The notes below the pieces were generated by a model, which was given only the letters and a program-made list of their open reading frames with translations, was not told the DNA's origin and ran no database searches. Shown here piece by piece: positions 56,454 through 63,940 of a stretch of 64,000 nt of DNA. The stretch's first letter is position 1. Each line of letters opens with the position of its first letter. The translations under genes were made by a program, and so were the position numbers. Where the stretch lies: assembly GCA_022649665.1 (NCBI GenBank), contig JALCOL010000009.1, positions 33,261 through 97,260 of the forward strand, written 5' to 3'. Source of the stretch: Enterococcaceae bacterium. Lineage in GTDB: Bacteria; Bacillota; Bacilli; Lactobacillales; Enterococcaceae.

Positions 56454-57421
56454 CGAAGTATTCAGATGATTTTAAAGCGAAAGCAGTCGCGCGCTATGAA
56501 GAAGTCGGCGTGACGAAGGACGATGTTTCCAAAGAATTCGGGATCTCGCCCCGGATGCTCAGCAAATGGGTCAAAACGGCTGCCCAAAACGCACCAGAAG
56601 AAAAAGGCGAAACGACTCGTTTAACAGCACTAATCCGCACGGCCGAACAAATTGGTGATACGGACAGCAACTATATCGGGAAGATCGAGCTGACGCGCGC
56701 GGCGCGGCGTTTTGCGCCGAAAGCTGCCGAAGTGCCGCTTTTGCTTCGCCATCTTGCACAAGTTTATGCGATTTTTATTTTTCTGCTTCTTTATACAGCG
56801 GGACTTTCCTTTTATTTGGAAGAGAATCCGGGGTATTTGCTGCCGCTGGTCGAGTTCACTTTCAGCTGGCAGATGATTCCGTTCTTTGTACTTATGGCCG
56901 CGCTGCTCGTGCTTTTATATCACGCTCAAAGAACGGATCAAGCATGGCTGGGATTTGTCGCGATCGTGGCAATCGCCAGCGGTATTGCAATTCCGACTGC
57001 TTTTATGATCCATTATTTTGCGACATTCGTGATCATCGAAGCCTTTGTTTTGACGAGCATCGTGTACGGCGGCAGCGCGCTTTTCGGGTTGTTGACAAAA
57101 AGCGATCTGACCGGCTGGGGTGAGCCGTTGTTCGGCAGTTTGCTCGCTCTCGTCATACTCGGCTTTTTTCAAATGTATTTTCAAAACAGCTGGTTTGCGG
57201 TCCTGCTTCTGATCGGCGATATCGTTCTTTTTACGATTTACAGTATGTATGACAATCAAATGATCAAGATTCGTTTTTTGGATAAGCTGCGCGATGATGT
57301 AGCGGATACGCCCAACTCTTGGCGGCTTTTAGCTATGGACGGTGCGCTTGATATCTTTTTGGGTTTTTGGAATCTTTTCTTGGATATCCTCAGTTTGCTG
57401 GGAAATGATGACGATGACTAA
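56450..57421 (+). CDS. Transposase-type HTH fused to a Bax inhibitor-1/YccA-like membrane protein
   Basis: A 323-residue fusion. Residues 3-43 (YSDDFKAKAVARYEEVGVTK, then DDVSKEFGISPRMLSKWVK) form the helix-turn-helix of IS3-type OrfA proteins (HTH_Tnp_1). A polar linker (44-98) leads to seven predicted helices (about 104-122, 141-158, 166-185, 190-214, 225-243, 248-265, 294-318) with the BI-1/TMBIM pattern: LFGLLTKSDLTGWG, then IYSMYDNQMIK, then LDIFLGFWNLFLDILSLLG. The family Asp in MYD (Asp268) is kept; the second family Asp, in the last helix, appears as Gly305, though Asp301 is near. It ends in four Asp. BI-1 proteins leak Ca2+ in a pH-dependent way. The frame is open throughout. A membrane-tethered DNA-binding protein is possible. 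Confidence 0.8.
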   Translation: MTKYSDDFKAKAVARYEEVGVTKDDVSKEFGISPRMLSKWVKTAAQNAPEEKGETTRLTALIRTAEQIGDTDSNYIGKIELTRAARRFAPKAAEVPLLLRHLAQVYAIFIFLLLYTAGLSFYLEENPGYLLPLVEFTFSWQMIPFFVLMAALLVLLYHAQRTDQAWLGFVAIVAIASGIAIPTAFMIHYFATFVIIEAFVLTSIVYGGSALFGLLTKSDLTGWGEPLFGSLLALVILGFFQMYFQNSWFAVLLLIGDIVLFTIYSMYDNQMIKIRFLDKLRDDVADTPNSWRLLAMDGALDIFLGFWNLFLDILSLLGNDDDD

Positions 57422-57461
57422 CAAAAAAACACGCCCGACTTGCGGACGTATTTTTTTGTTA
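57419..57461. terminator. Bidirectional terminator between the membrane operon and rpsD
   Basis: TAACAAAAAAACACGCCCG, loop ACTTG, CGGACGTATTTTTTTGTTA: a 19-bp stem including two non-Watson-Crick positions that are wobble pairs in one orientation. It starts in the stop codon of the fusion gene and faces rpsD. Confidence 0.85.
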
Positions 57462-57472
57462 GTGTAAGGATC

Positions 57473-58084
57473 TTAGAGTTTTTTGTTGTAGAATTCAACA
57501 ACGAATGATTCGTCGACGTCTTGCGTCATTTCTTCGCGTTCAGGGAGACGAGTCAAGCTGCCTTCCAATTTTTCATCGTCGAAAGAAACGAATGCCGGAC
57601 GGCCCAAAGTTGCTTCAACAGCTGCTTTGATCGCGGTGTTGTTTTGCGATTTTTCGCGAACACCGATCACTTGGCCGACTTCGACTTCGTAAGAAGGGAT
57701 ATCGACGCGTTTGCCGTCAACAGTGATATGGCCATGGTTGACTAATTGACGCGCTTGACGGCGAGTCGTTGCCAAACCAAGACGATAAACAAGGTTGTCC
57801 AAGCGGCGTTCCAAGAGAACCATGAAGTTGACACCATGTTTGCCTTCGCGGATCTTGCTGGCTTTCACGAACAGGTTACGGAATTGACGTTCGTTCAAAC
57901 CGTACATATGGCGCAATTTTTGTTTTTCAGTTAATTGAAGACCGTATTCAGAAGATTTGTTGCGGCTGTTTGGACCGTGATCTCCGGGTGCATACGGACG
58001 ACGTGCTAATTCTTTTCCGGTTTCGGAAAGCGAGATCCCTAAACGGCGGGATTTTTTCCAAGCTGGGCCAGTATAACGTGACAT
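57473..58084 (-). CDS. rpsD: 30S ribosomal protein S4
   Basis: A 203-residue S4 starting [26 protein letters not shown], with the S4 RNA-binding domain ([31 protein letters not shown]). It nucleates assembly of the 16S 5' domain. The start at 58084 is fixed by GGAGG at 58094-58098; the longer frame upstream is leader RNA. As in Bacillus, rpsD stands alone outside the ribosomal operons. Autoregulation through its leader is expected (see next entry). Confidence 0.97.
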   Translation of the reverse strand: MSRYTGPAWKKSRRLGISLSETGKELARRPYAPGDHGPNSRNKSSEYGLQLTEKQKLRHMYGLNERQFRNLFVKASKIREGKHGVNFMVLLERRLDNLVYRLGLATTRRQARQLVNHGHITVDGKRVDIPSYEVEVGQVIGVREKSQNNTAIKAAVEATLGRPAFVSFDDEKLEGSLTRLPEREEMTQDVDESFVVEFYNKKL

Positions 58085-58262
58085 AATTTGTTTCCTCCAA
58101 TTTATAGTTGAGTTGGAGTAAAATAATCTTTGAAAATCTCGCAATCGTTCAGTTCAGTTTTCCTAGTTCGCCTGTTGCAGCCGCGGTTACTAAAGGTACC
58201 CGGTAAAGAGGCAATGAACTGTTGACGAAACTGCTAACTTTCCGCTGCATTATTTTACACAA
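58085..58262 (-). promoter_or_regulatory. rpsD (S4) leader RNA with predicted pseudoknot
   Basis: The roughly 175-base leader between the promoter and the rpsD start can form three helices (RNA sense, plus-strand positions): UGCAGC (58244-58249) with GCUGCA (58176-58181); AGUUC..GCCU (58209-58220) with AGGCGAACU (58165-58173); and UUAC (58203-58206) with GUAA (58187-58190) between. The first two cross, which makes a pseudoknot. S4 binding to pseudoknotted or 16S-like leaders is known in Firmicutes and E. coli; the leader here matches that expectation. The same RNA has an 11-base complement to the 16S 530 loop (58177-58187). Confidence 0.7.
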
Positions 58263-58267
58263 ATTCC

Positions 58268-58297
58268 ATTATATGATAAATGCTCGCCTGCCGTCAA
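58268..58297 (-). promoter_or_regulatory. Promoter of rpsD
   Basis: Minus strand TTGACG (58292-58297), 18-base spacer, TATAAT (58268-58273). Its -35 lies just beyond the terminator of the upstream adhP gene. Confidence 0.8.
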
Positions 58298-58304
58298 GAG
58301 GCGG

Positions 58305-58347
58305 ACGAAAGAAACGGCAGAAGATCCCGCAGGACCCTCCGCCGTTT
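58305..58347 (-). terminator. Terminator of the alcohol dehydrogenase gene
   Basis: Minus strand AAACGGCGGAGG pairs with TCTTCTGCCGTTT (58312-58347; wobble pairs work in this orientation), followed by TTTCTTTCG. It lies 25 bases past the stop codon. Confidence 0.65.
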
Positions 58348-58371
58348 GATGAGACTTGTTGAGCAACTGGC

Positions 58372-59391
58372 TTATTTCAAAGAGAAGTCGACTACTTCGC
58401 GACCAGTGATCTTTCCAGCTTCCATGTCTTTGATCATGTCCATGATGTCGTCAAGTTTACGTGTTTTGACGATCGGATGAACAAGACCTTCTGCACCGAA
58501 GTCGAACGTTTCTTTCAAGTCTTGGCGCGTCCCAACAAGCGAGCCGGCAACGATCAAGCCGTCCAGAACAGTTTTGGCAACATTCAGCTTCATGTCGCCA
58601 GTCGGCAGAGCTACGGCCACCAATTTTCCGTCAGGTCGAAGAGAATCGACTGATTGGTCGAATGCAGAGGTCGTTACGGCAGTGACTACGGCTGCATGAA
58701 CACCGCCGGTCAATTTTTGGATTTGTTCAGCAACATCGTCATCATGACGGTTGATCAGAATATCCGCACCAGCGTCTTTTGCTGCACGCAATTTATCGGG
58801 ATTTCCGTCGACCGCAACGACGTGGCAGCCGAAGACATGTTTCGCAAATTGGACAGCCAAGTTTCCGAGTCCGCCCGCTCCAACGCAAGAAACCCAGTCT
58901 CCTGGATGGATGTCAGCGACTTTCAATGCTTTATAAACCGTTACACCGGCACAAGTCAAAGAAGTGGCTTCGACTGGATCAAGATTTTCCGGCACTTTGA
59001 CCGCGTAGTCGGCAACCACGATACATTGTTCCGCCATGGCACCGTCAACGGTATAGCCGGCATTTTCAACGTTGCGGCAAAGTGTTTCGCGACCGGTCAA
59101 GCAATACTCGCAGTGACCGCAGCCTTTGAAGAACCAAGCGATCGATACGCGGTCGCCCACTTTCAAACTTGTTACTTCAGAACCGATTTCTTTCACGCGG
59201 CCGACGCCTTCATGACCGATGATGCGTCCCGGTTTGTCGCCGTAATCGCCGCGCATGACGTGCAGATCGGTATGGCACAAACCACAATATTCCATATCTA
59301 CCAAAGCTTCATTTGGTTTGATAGCTCGTAACGTTCGATCTTCGATATGAACGTATCCGTCTACTGGATCATTTACTACTACTGCTCGCAT
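58372..59391 (-). CDS. adhP: Zinc-dependent alcohol dehydrogenase (AdhP/AdhA type)
   Basis: A 339-residue medium-chain dehydrogenase. Catalytic zinc ligands are in [16 protein letters not shown] and GHEGVG; structural zinc is held by [18 protein letters not shown] binding is by [14 protein letters not shown]. It interconverts ethanol and acetaldehyde, NAD-linked. I start at ATG 59391 (MRAVVVNDP) since AAGGAG lies 8 bases upstream; the GTG at 59400 overlaps it. A cre-like site covers the -35, so glucose repression is likely. It is a single-gene unit with its own terminator. Confidence 0.94.
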   Translation of the reverse strand: MRAVVVNDPVDGYVHIEDRTLRAIKPNEALVDMEYCGLCHTDLHVMRGDYGDKPGRIIGHEGVGRVKEIGSEVTSLKVGDRVSIAWFFKGCGHCEYCLTGRETLCRNVENAGYTVDGAMAEQCIVVADYAVKVPENLDPVEATSLTCAGVTVYKALKVADIHPGDWVSCVGAGGLGNLAVQFAKHVFGCHVVAVDGNPDKLRAAKDAGADILINRHDDDVAEQIQKLTGGVHAAVVTAVTTSAFDQSVDSLRPDGKLVAVALPTGDMKLNVAKTVLDGLIVAGSLVGTRQDLKETFDFGAEGLVHPIVKTRKLDDIMDMIKDMEAGKITGREVVDFSLK

Positions 59392-59445
59392 GTAAACCAC
59401 TCCTTCACCCTATTTGTTATTGCATGTTATGAATCGTACGCTAAA

Positions 59446-59474
59446 AGTATAACGCGTATTATGGTGTAAAGAAA
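59446..59474 (-). promoter_or_regulatory. Promoter of adhP
   Basis: Minus strand TTTCTT (59469-59474), 17-base spacer, TATACT (59446-59451). The -35 is weak and lies inside the first cre-like site. Confidence 0.5.
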
Positions 59475-59483
59475 GCGTTTTTT
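59469..59483 (-). promoter_or_regulatory. cre-like site 1 over the adhP promoter
   Basis: Plus strand AAGAAAGCGTTTTTT, close to the WTGAAARCGYTTWNN form of cre. It overlaps the adhP -35, where CcpA would repress. Confidence 0.45.
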
Positions 59484-59509
59484 TGAATAACCCACTATAA
59501 ATAACTTTA

Positions 59510-59524
59510 TTGAAAGCGATTTAA
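59510..59524. promoter_or_regulatory. cre-like site 2, adhP upstream region
   Basis: TTGAAAGCGATTTAA matches WTGAAARCGYTTWNN at all but one position. It lies about 36 bases upstream of the adhP -35. Confidence 0.45.
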
Positions 59525-59790
59525 AATAATTTAAATATTGTTAAATGAATTTTTGTGAATCATATGAAAAACATCACATATGCCGAGGATCTTCACTGTA
59601 TCAGGATTCTCGGAGAATTTAGATAAAGAATCACAAAGTAATCGATAAAGCAGACAGCTGAAAAAATCACAGATTTATTTAGCGGCAATCGCAGTTTAAA
59701 AAAAGCGAAAAATAAGCGGAAGGTATTACTTATCAAAAGAGAAATCCGATATCTTTTTCGGAATATATGTTATTAAAGAAGAACGATTAT
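59525..59790. other. A+T-rich intergenic stretch, no gene seen
   Basis: Part of the 538-base gap between adhP and the cystathionine lyase gene. It has no convincing open frame, tRNA or riboswitch motif. It contains TTTTTGTGAATCATATGAAAAA (about 59551-59572), a weak partial resemblance to a Rex site, and scattered short repeats. Confidence 0.4.
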
Positions 59791-59805
59791 TTGAAAACGG
59801 TTAAA
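59791..59805. promoter_or_regulatory. cre-like site 3, upstream of the cystine island
   Basis: TTGAAAACGGTTAAA, a one-position departure from WTGAAARCGYTTWNN, about 80 bases before the presumed promoter of the plus-strand operon. Confidence 0.4.
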
Positions 59806-59865
59806 GAGTCGAATGGTTACTAAGCATGAAATGAGAAATCAATAGAAAAATCATTAAAACGAACG

Positions 59866-59893
59866 TTATCTTTTCGCAAGCGTGCTAAGATAA
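59866..59893 (+). promoter_or_regulatory. Inverted repeat at the cystine-island promoter
   Basis: TTATCTT (59866-59872), 14 bases, AAGATAA (59887-59893). The right arm contains TAAGAT, a possible -10 (59886-59891), so a bound regulator would cover the promoter. The start codon is 36 bases downstream. I cannot name the regulator; cysteine-metabolism regulators such as CysR/CmbR or CymR are possibilities, not supported by a specific match. Confidence 0.45.
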
Positions 59894-59929
59894 GGTGAAC
59901 ACAACTATATATAGGAAAGGAGGAGAAAA

Positions 59930-61087
59930 ATGGAATTTGATACACGTTTGATCCACGGTTATCCAGTTTTTGACGAGCATACCGGTGCTTCTTCGATTCC
60001 AAAGTATCAAGCTTCGACGTTTATGCAAAAAGATCTTGATGAGGTCGGAGAATATCGTTATACGCGCTTTGGCAATCCGACGATCACTGCTTTGGAAAAG
60101 GGGATCGCTGCGATCGAGAATGGCGGAAAATTCGGATTTGCTTTTGCTTCCGGAATGGCAGCGATCAGCGCAGTACTTTTGAACTTCAAAGCGGGCGACC
60201 ATTTGGTCCTTTGCGAAAACATTTACGGCGGAACATTTCAATTGGTGACGCAAGTGATGCGGGATTTTGAGATCTCTGCAACGTTTGTTGACGAGACCGA
60301 TCCGGCCGCTTGGGAAGCTGCGATCCAGCCAAACACGCGCGCATTTTATTTGGAAACGCCTTCCAATCCGCTTCTGAGCATCACTGATATCAAAACGGTG
60401 GCCGCGATCGCCAAACGCCATGGGCTGGCAACGATCATCGACAATACCTTTATGACGCCGGATCTGCAGTCGCCGCTTTTGCTCGGGGCCGATGTCGTGA
60501 TCCACAGCGCGACGAAATTCATCAACGGCCACAGCGATGTCGTTGCCGGACTGGTGATCACAAGTGACGCAGCTTGGGCCGCAAAGTTGCGGCAAAAACA
60601 AGCAGTTTTAGGCGGCATTTTGGGACCGGAAGATGCGTGGCTCGTGATGCGCGGGATGAAAACACTAGGTTTGCGCATGAAAAAAATCTGTACGAGTGCT
60701 CAAAAGATCGCGGAGTTTTTGCAAAAGTCGGCTGAAGTAAAAGAAGTGTATTATCCGGGGCTTCCCGCACATCCGGGATTTGCCGTTCATCAAAAACAAG
60801 CAAAGTCGGGTGGTGCCGTATTGTCGTTTCGTTTGCAAGATGGACCGGCAGTGAAGGAATTCTGCCGTGCACTCCGGTTGCCGATCTTGGCCGTCAGCTT
60901 GGGCGGAGTGGAGTCGATCTTATCTTTCCCGATGACGATGAGCCATGCCTGCGTTCCGCCGAAAGATCGTTTGCGCCAAGGCGTAACGGAGGATCTTTTA
61001 CGTCTTTCTGTCGGGATCGAGGATGCGGACGATCTGCTTAGTGATTTGTCGCAAGCACTGAAAAAGATAGGGGGAAATAACGAATGA
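59930..61087 (+). CDS. Cystathionine lyase/synthase-family PLP enzyme
   Basis: A 385-residue enzyme of the Cys/Met metabolism PLP family. Substrate and PLP motifs are YRYTRFGNPT, FASGMAAISA, TPSNPLL, and SATKFINGHSDVV with the PLP lysine. The C-terminus has LGGVESILSFPMTMSHA. It could be a cystathionine beta- or gamma-lyase or an L-methionine gamma-lyase-like enzyme; the next gene imports cystine, so cysteine or cystine desulfhydration is likely. ATG 59930 follows AAAGGAGGAG. It overlaps tcyP by ATGA. Confidence 0.9.
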   Translation: MEFDTRLIHGYPVFDEHTGASSIPKYQASTFMQKDLDEVGEYRYTRFGNPTITALEKGIAAIENGGKFGFAFASGMAAISAVLLNFKAGDHLVLCENIYGGTFQLVTQVMRDFEISATFVDETDPAAWEAAIQPNTRAFYLETPSNPLLSITDIKTVAAIAKRHGLATIIDNTFMTPDLQSPLLLGADVVIHSATKFINGHSDVVAGLVITSDAAWAAKLRQKQAVLGGILGPEDAWLVMRGMKTLGLRMKKICTSAQKIAEFLQKSAEVKEVYYPGLPAHPGFAVHQKQAKSGGAVLSFRLQDGPAVKEFCRALRLPILAVSLGGVESILSFPMTMSHACVPPKDRLRQGVTEDLLRLSVGIEDADDLLSDLSQALKKIGGNNE

Positions 61088-62487
61088 AAGCTTCAGTCAT
61101 TGCATTAATTGTTCTTAATATTCTTATTACGGTTATTCTGATCGTCGTGCTGAACCGCATGGCAAAAAAACATTTCAGCTTTTCCAAACGGGTTTTTGCT
61201 GCCTTGGGGATGGGGATCGTTTTCGGCGCACTGCTCCAAGTGATTTACGGCTCAGCTTCCGAGGTCGTCAAACAAAGCGTCCCGTGGATCAACATCGTCG
61301 GCAACGGCTACGTTTCTTTCTTAAAAATGATCGTGATGCCGCTGATCATGGTATCGATCATTTCGGCGATCACGAAGCTCGGCACGACCAAAGGACTCGG
61401 CAAAATGGCCGGAATGATTTTGGGCGTTTTGATTTTCACGACTTTGATCGCCGGTACGATCGGCGCGGTTTCGGCAAACGTCTTCCATTTGGACGCGCAA
61501 TCGATCCAAGCAGGGCAATCTGAAGAAGCGCGCGCAAAAGATCTGGAAAAAACGGCTACCGAAGTCGAAAATATGTCGATCCCGGAAAAAATCGTTGAGT
61601 TTATTCCAACGAATCCATTCCAGGATATGACCGGTGCACGTTCGACTTCAACGATCGCGACAGTGATCTTTTCGGCATTTATCGGTGTCGCCGCACTCCA
61701 AGTAAGGCGCAAGAAACCAAAACCAGCCCAATTTTTTGCGGATATCGTTGAAGCGGCCTATGTCGTGGTCATGCGGATGGTCACCCTGATCCTGCGGCTG
61801 ACGCCTTACGGGGTAATGGCATTGATGACGACAACGATCGCGTCGACTGATTGGCACGGGATCGTTAATTTGGGGACGTTTGTGATCGCATCTTATGCAG
61901 CGATCATCACGATGTTCCTCGTTCACCTTTTGATCTTGATGCTTCAAGGGATGAGTCCGATCACTTATCTGAAAAAAGCATGGCCGACGCTGGTCTTCGC
62001 ATTTACTTCGCGGACGAGTGCCGGAAGCATTCCGATGAATATCGAAACTCAGACGAAGCGCTTTGGGGTTTCAGAAGAGATCGCCAACTTTTCGGCTTCT
62101 TTCGGCGCGACGATCGGTCAAAACGGCTGTGCTGGAATCTATCCAGCGATGCTTGCAGTCATGATCGCCCCGACTGTCGGGATCAATCCGATGAGTCCAG
62201 CGTTTTTGATCCAATTGATCTTGATCGTAGCGATCAGCTCCTTCGGGGTCGCCGGAGTCGGCGGCGGCGCAACATTTGCGGCACTGATCGTACTGTCATC
62301 GATGAACTTGCCGGTCGGGCTTGCGGGACTTTTGATCTCGATCGAACCATTGATCGACATGGGGCGGACGGCCCTCAATGTGTCGGGTTCGATGGTCGCA
62401 GGCCTCACTTCGTCACACGTATTAGGCGACATCGATATGGATACTTACCATCATGATGATTCTGGCGAAACACTGGAAGCTCAATAA
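61084..62487 (+). CDS. tcyP: L-cystine symporter, TcyP type
   Basis: A 467-residue dicarboxylate/amino acid:cation symporter (DAACS) family protein with about eight hydrophobic helices and two re-entrant loops. SFLKMIVMPLIMVSII, AFTSRTSAGSIPMNI and NGCAGIYPAMLAVMIAP mark it as the TcyP/YdjN branch that imports L-cystine, rather than GltP. A long loop near 135-175 is Glu/Lys-rich. It overlaps the PLP enzyme gene and is 12 bases from the CoA-disulfide reductase gene, giving an import and reduction unit. The C-terminal tail is acidic. Confidence 0.88.
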   Translation: MKASVIALIVLNILITVILIVVLNRMAKKHFSFSKRVFAALGMGIVFGALLQVIYGSASEVVKQSVPWINIVGNGYVSFLKMIVMPLIMVSIISAITKLGTTKGLGKMAGMILGVLIFTTLIAGTIGAVSANVFHLDAQSIQAGQSEEARAKDLEKTATEVENMSIPEKIVEFIPTNPFQDMTGARSTSTIATVIFSAFIGVAALQVRRKKPKPAQFFADIVEAAYVVVMRMVTLILRLTPYGVMALMTTTIASTDWHGIVNLGTFVIASYAAIITMFLVHLLILMLQGMSPITYLKKAWPTLVFAFTSRTSAGSIPMNIETQTKRFGVSEEIANFSASFGATIGQNGCAGIYPAMLAVMIAPTVGINPMSPAFLIQLILIVAISSFGVAGVGGGATFAALIVLSSMNLPVGLAGLLISIEPLIDMGRTALNVSGSMVAGLTSSHVLGDIDMDTYHHDDSGETLEAQ

Positions 62488-62499
62488 GGAGGAGAGAAA

Positions 62500-63834
62500 A
62501 TGCGCATCGTAATCATCGGCGGAACTGCTGCCGGAATGAGTGCTGCCGCAAAAGCAAAGCGGCTTGCACCGGAAGATGAAGTCATTGTTTATGAAAAAGG
62601 CGAAGTGATCAGCTTTGGCGCTTGCGGACTCCCTTATTATATCGGCGGATTTTTTGATGACCCTCAGCAGATGATCGCGCGTCAAAAGACCGATTTTGAA
62701 AAAAAAGGAATCAAGATTTTCTTGAATCAGGAAGCAACTGCGGTCGATCCTGATCGCAAAGAAGTTACGATCCTTGATAGAGAAAGCGGGAAAGAAAATA
62801 AAGTTGCTTATGATCGCTTGATGATCGCGAGCGGCGCGCGTCCGCTTTCGCTGCGCGCACTTGCCAGTGAAGCCGCGAATGTCTTTGTTTGCAAAACGTA
62901 TGATGACGGTGTGAAGATCCGCAAATTTCTCGAGCAGAAAAAACCGCAAAAAGCAGTTGTGATCGGCGGCGGATTTATCGGGATCGAGATTTTAGAAGGT
63001 CTCAAGCACCGTGGGCTCGAGACGACCTTGATCGAATTGACTGATCAAGTGCTGGGTGTCTCGTTTGACCGCGAAATGACGGAGCTTTTTGAAAAAGAAC
63101 TGCGCCAAGGCGGGGTGGATCTGCATTTGTCAGAAAAAGTTCTCGGCTACCGCGAAGAAGGCGGCCGGGCGGTGGCGGTCAAGACCGATCAAGGTGAATA
63201 TGCGTGCGATATGGTGATCACTGCGACCGGTGTCGTTCCCAATACCGAATTTCTGCCGCAATCATTTGAGCGGTTGGAAAACGGCGCGCTCCATGTCAAC
63301 CGCCGCGGCGAGACGAATCTTGAGAACATTTATGCCGCCGGCGACTGCGCTTCCGTTTACCAGCGGATCACCGGCGATGATGTGTATATCCCGCTGGCGA
63401 CTTACGCCAACAAAATGGGGCGGATCGTTGGTGAGAATTTAGCCGGAGTCAAAAATGAATATGAAGGGGCCTTGGGGAGTACCGGTGTGAAAGTTTTGAG
63501 TCTTGAAGCCGGCAAGACCGGGCTGACCGCTGCAGAATGCGAAAAGCTCGATATTCCATACAAAGCCGTTGTGATCAAGGATAAAAATCAAACCGATTAC
63601 TATCCGAATCAAGAAGATATTTGGGGCAAGATCCTTTATGATCCGCAAACCAAAGTCATCATAGGGGCACAAATCGTCGGAAAAAACGGTGCTCTTTTGC
63701 GAGCAGACGTAATGGCAGCTGCCATTGCAAAAAAAATGACGACGGATGAACTCGGCTTCTTGGATCTGATCTATGCACCGCCGTTTTCCAGAACGTGGGA
63801 ATTTTTGAATGTTTTAGGGAATGTGGCAAAATAG
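62500..63834 (+). CDS. cdr: CoA-disulfide reductase
   Basis: A 444-residue flavoprotein disulfide reductase: FAD motif IIGGTAAGMSAAAKA, the single active cysteine Cys42 in SFGACGLPYYIGG, NAD(P)H motif VIGGGFIGIEILEG, FAD motif YAAGDCASV, and a C-terminal dimerisation domain. It reduces CoA disulfide, and related members act as NADH oxidase or peroxidase on oxygen, which cannot be excluded. ATG 62500 follows AAGGAGGAG. Placement after tcyP suggests a role in handling imported cystine or mixed disulfides. Confidence 0.88.
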   Translation: MRIVIIGGTAAGMSAAAKAKRLAPEDEVIVYEKGEVISFGACGLPYYIGGFFDDPQQMIARQKTDFEKKGIKIFLNQEATAVDPDRKEVTILDRESGKENKVAYDRLMIASGARPLSLRALASEAANVFVCKTYDDGVKIRKFLEQKKPQKAVVIGGGFIGIEILEGLKHRGLETTLIELTDQVLGVSFDREMTELFEKELRQGGVDLHLSEKVLGYREEGGRAVAVKTDQGEYACDMVITATGVVPNTEFLPQSFERLENGALHVNRRGETNLENIYAAGDCASVYQRITGDDVYIPLATYANKMGRIVGENLAGVKNEYEGALGSTGVKVLSLEAGKTGLTAAECEKLDIPYKAVVIKDKNQTDYYPNQEDIWGKILYDPQTKVIIGAQIVGKNGALLRADVMAAAIAKKMTTDELGFLDLIYAPPFSRTWEFLNVLGNVAK

Positions 63835-63837
63835 CAG

Positions 63838-63876
63838 CAAAAAGGACTGGAAGTTTTGCCCTCCAGTCCTTTTTTG
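63838..63876 (+). terminator. Terminator of the cystine island
   Basis: AAAAGGACTGGAGG-like arm (AAAGGACTGGA), loop, TCCAGTCCTTTTTT: an 11-bp perfect stem with six Ts, 4 bases after the stop. Confidence 0.9.
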
Positions 63877-63891
63877 GGTTCTATAATATTT

Positions 63892-63940
63892 AGTGTTGGT
63901 GGAAAATCCTTCGGGTTTTTCTTCCAGCACTCTTTTTTAT
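63892..63940 (+). terminator. Second hairpin with T-run
   Basis: AGTGTTGGTGGAAAA paired with TTTTCTTCCAGCACT (two mismatches), loop TCCTTCGGG, then CTTTTTT. A tandem terminator, or the terminator of a minus-side unit beyond the window. The remaining bases to 64000 show no gene. Confidence 0.65.

Noticed and set aside
56450..56580. IS3-type OrfA remnant of an insertion sequence
   Set aside because: The HTH continues in frame into the membrane domain, and there is no OrfB, DDE core, terminal inverted repeat or target duplication nearby.
59551..59572. Rex operator upstream of adhP
   Set aside because: Only the left half-site TTGTGAA fits; the right half does not complete the TTCACAA dyad.
63882..63887. 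TATAAT before the second terminal hairpin as promoter of a small RNA
   Set aside because: No -35 at 16-18 bases, and the transcript would be only a hairpin.
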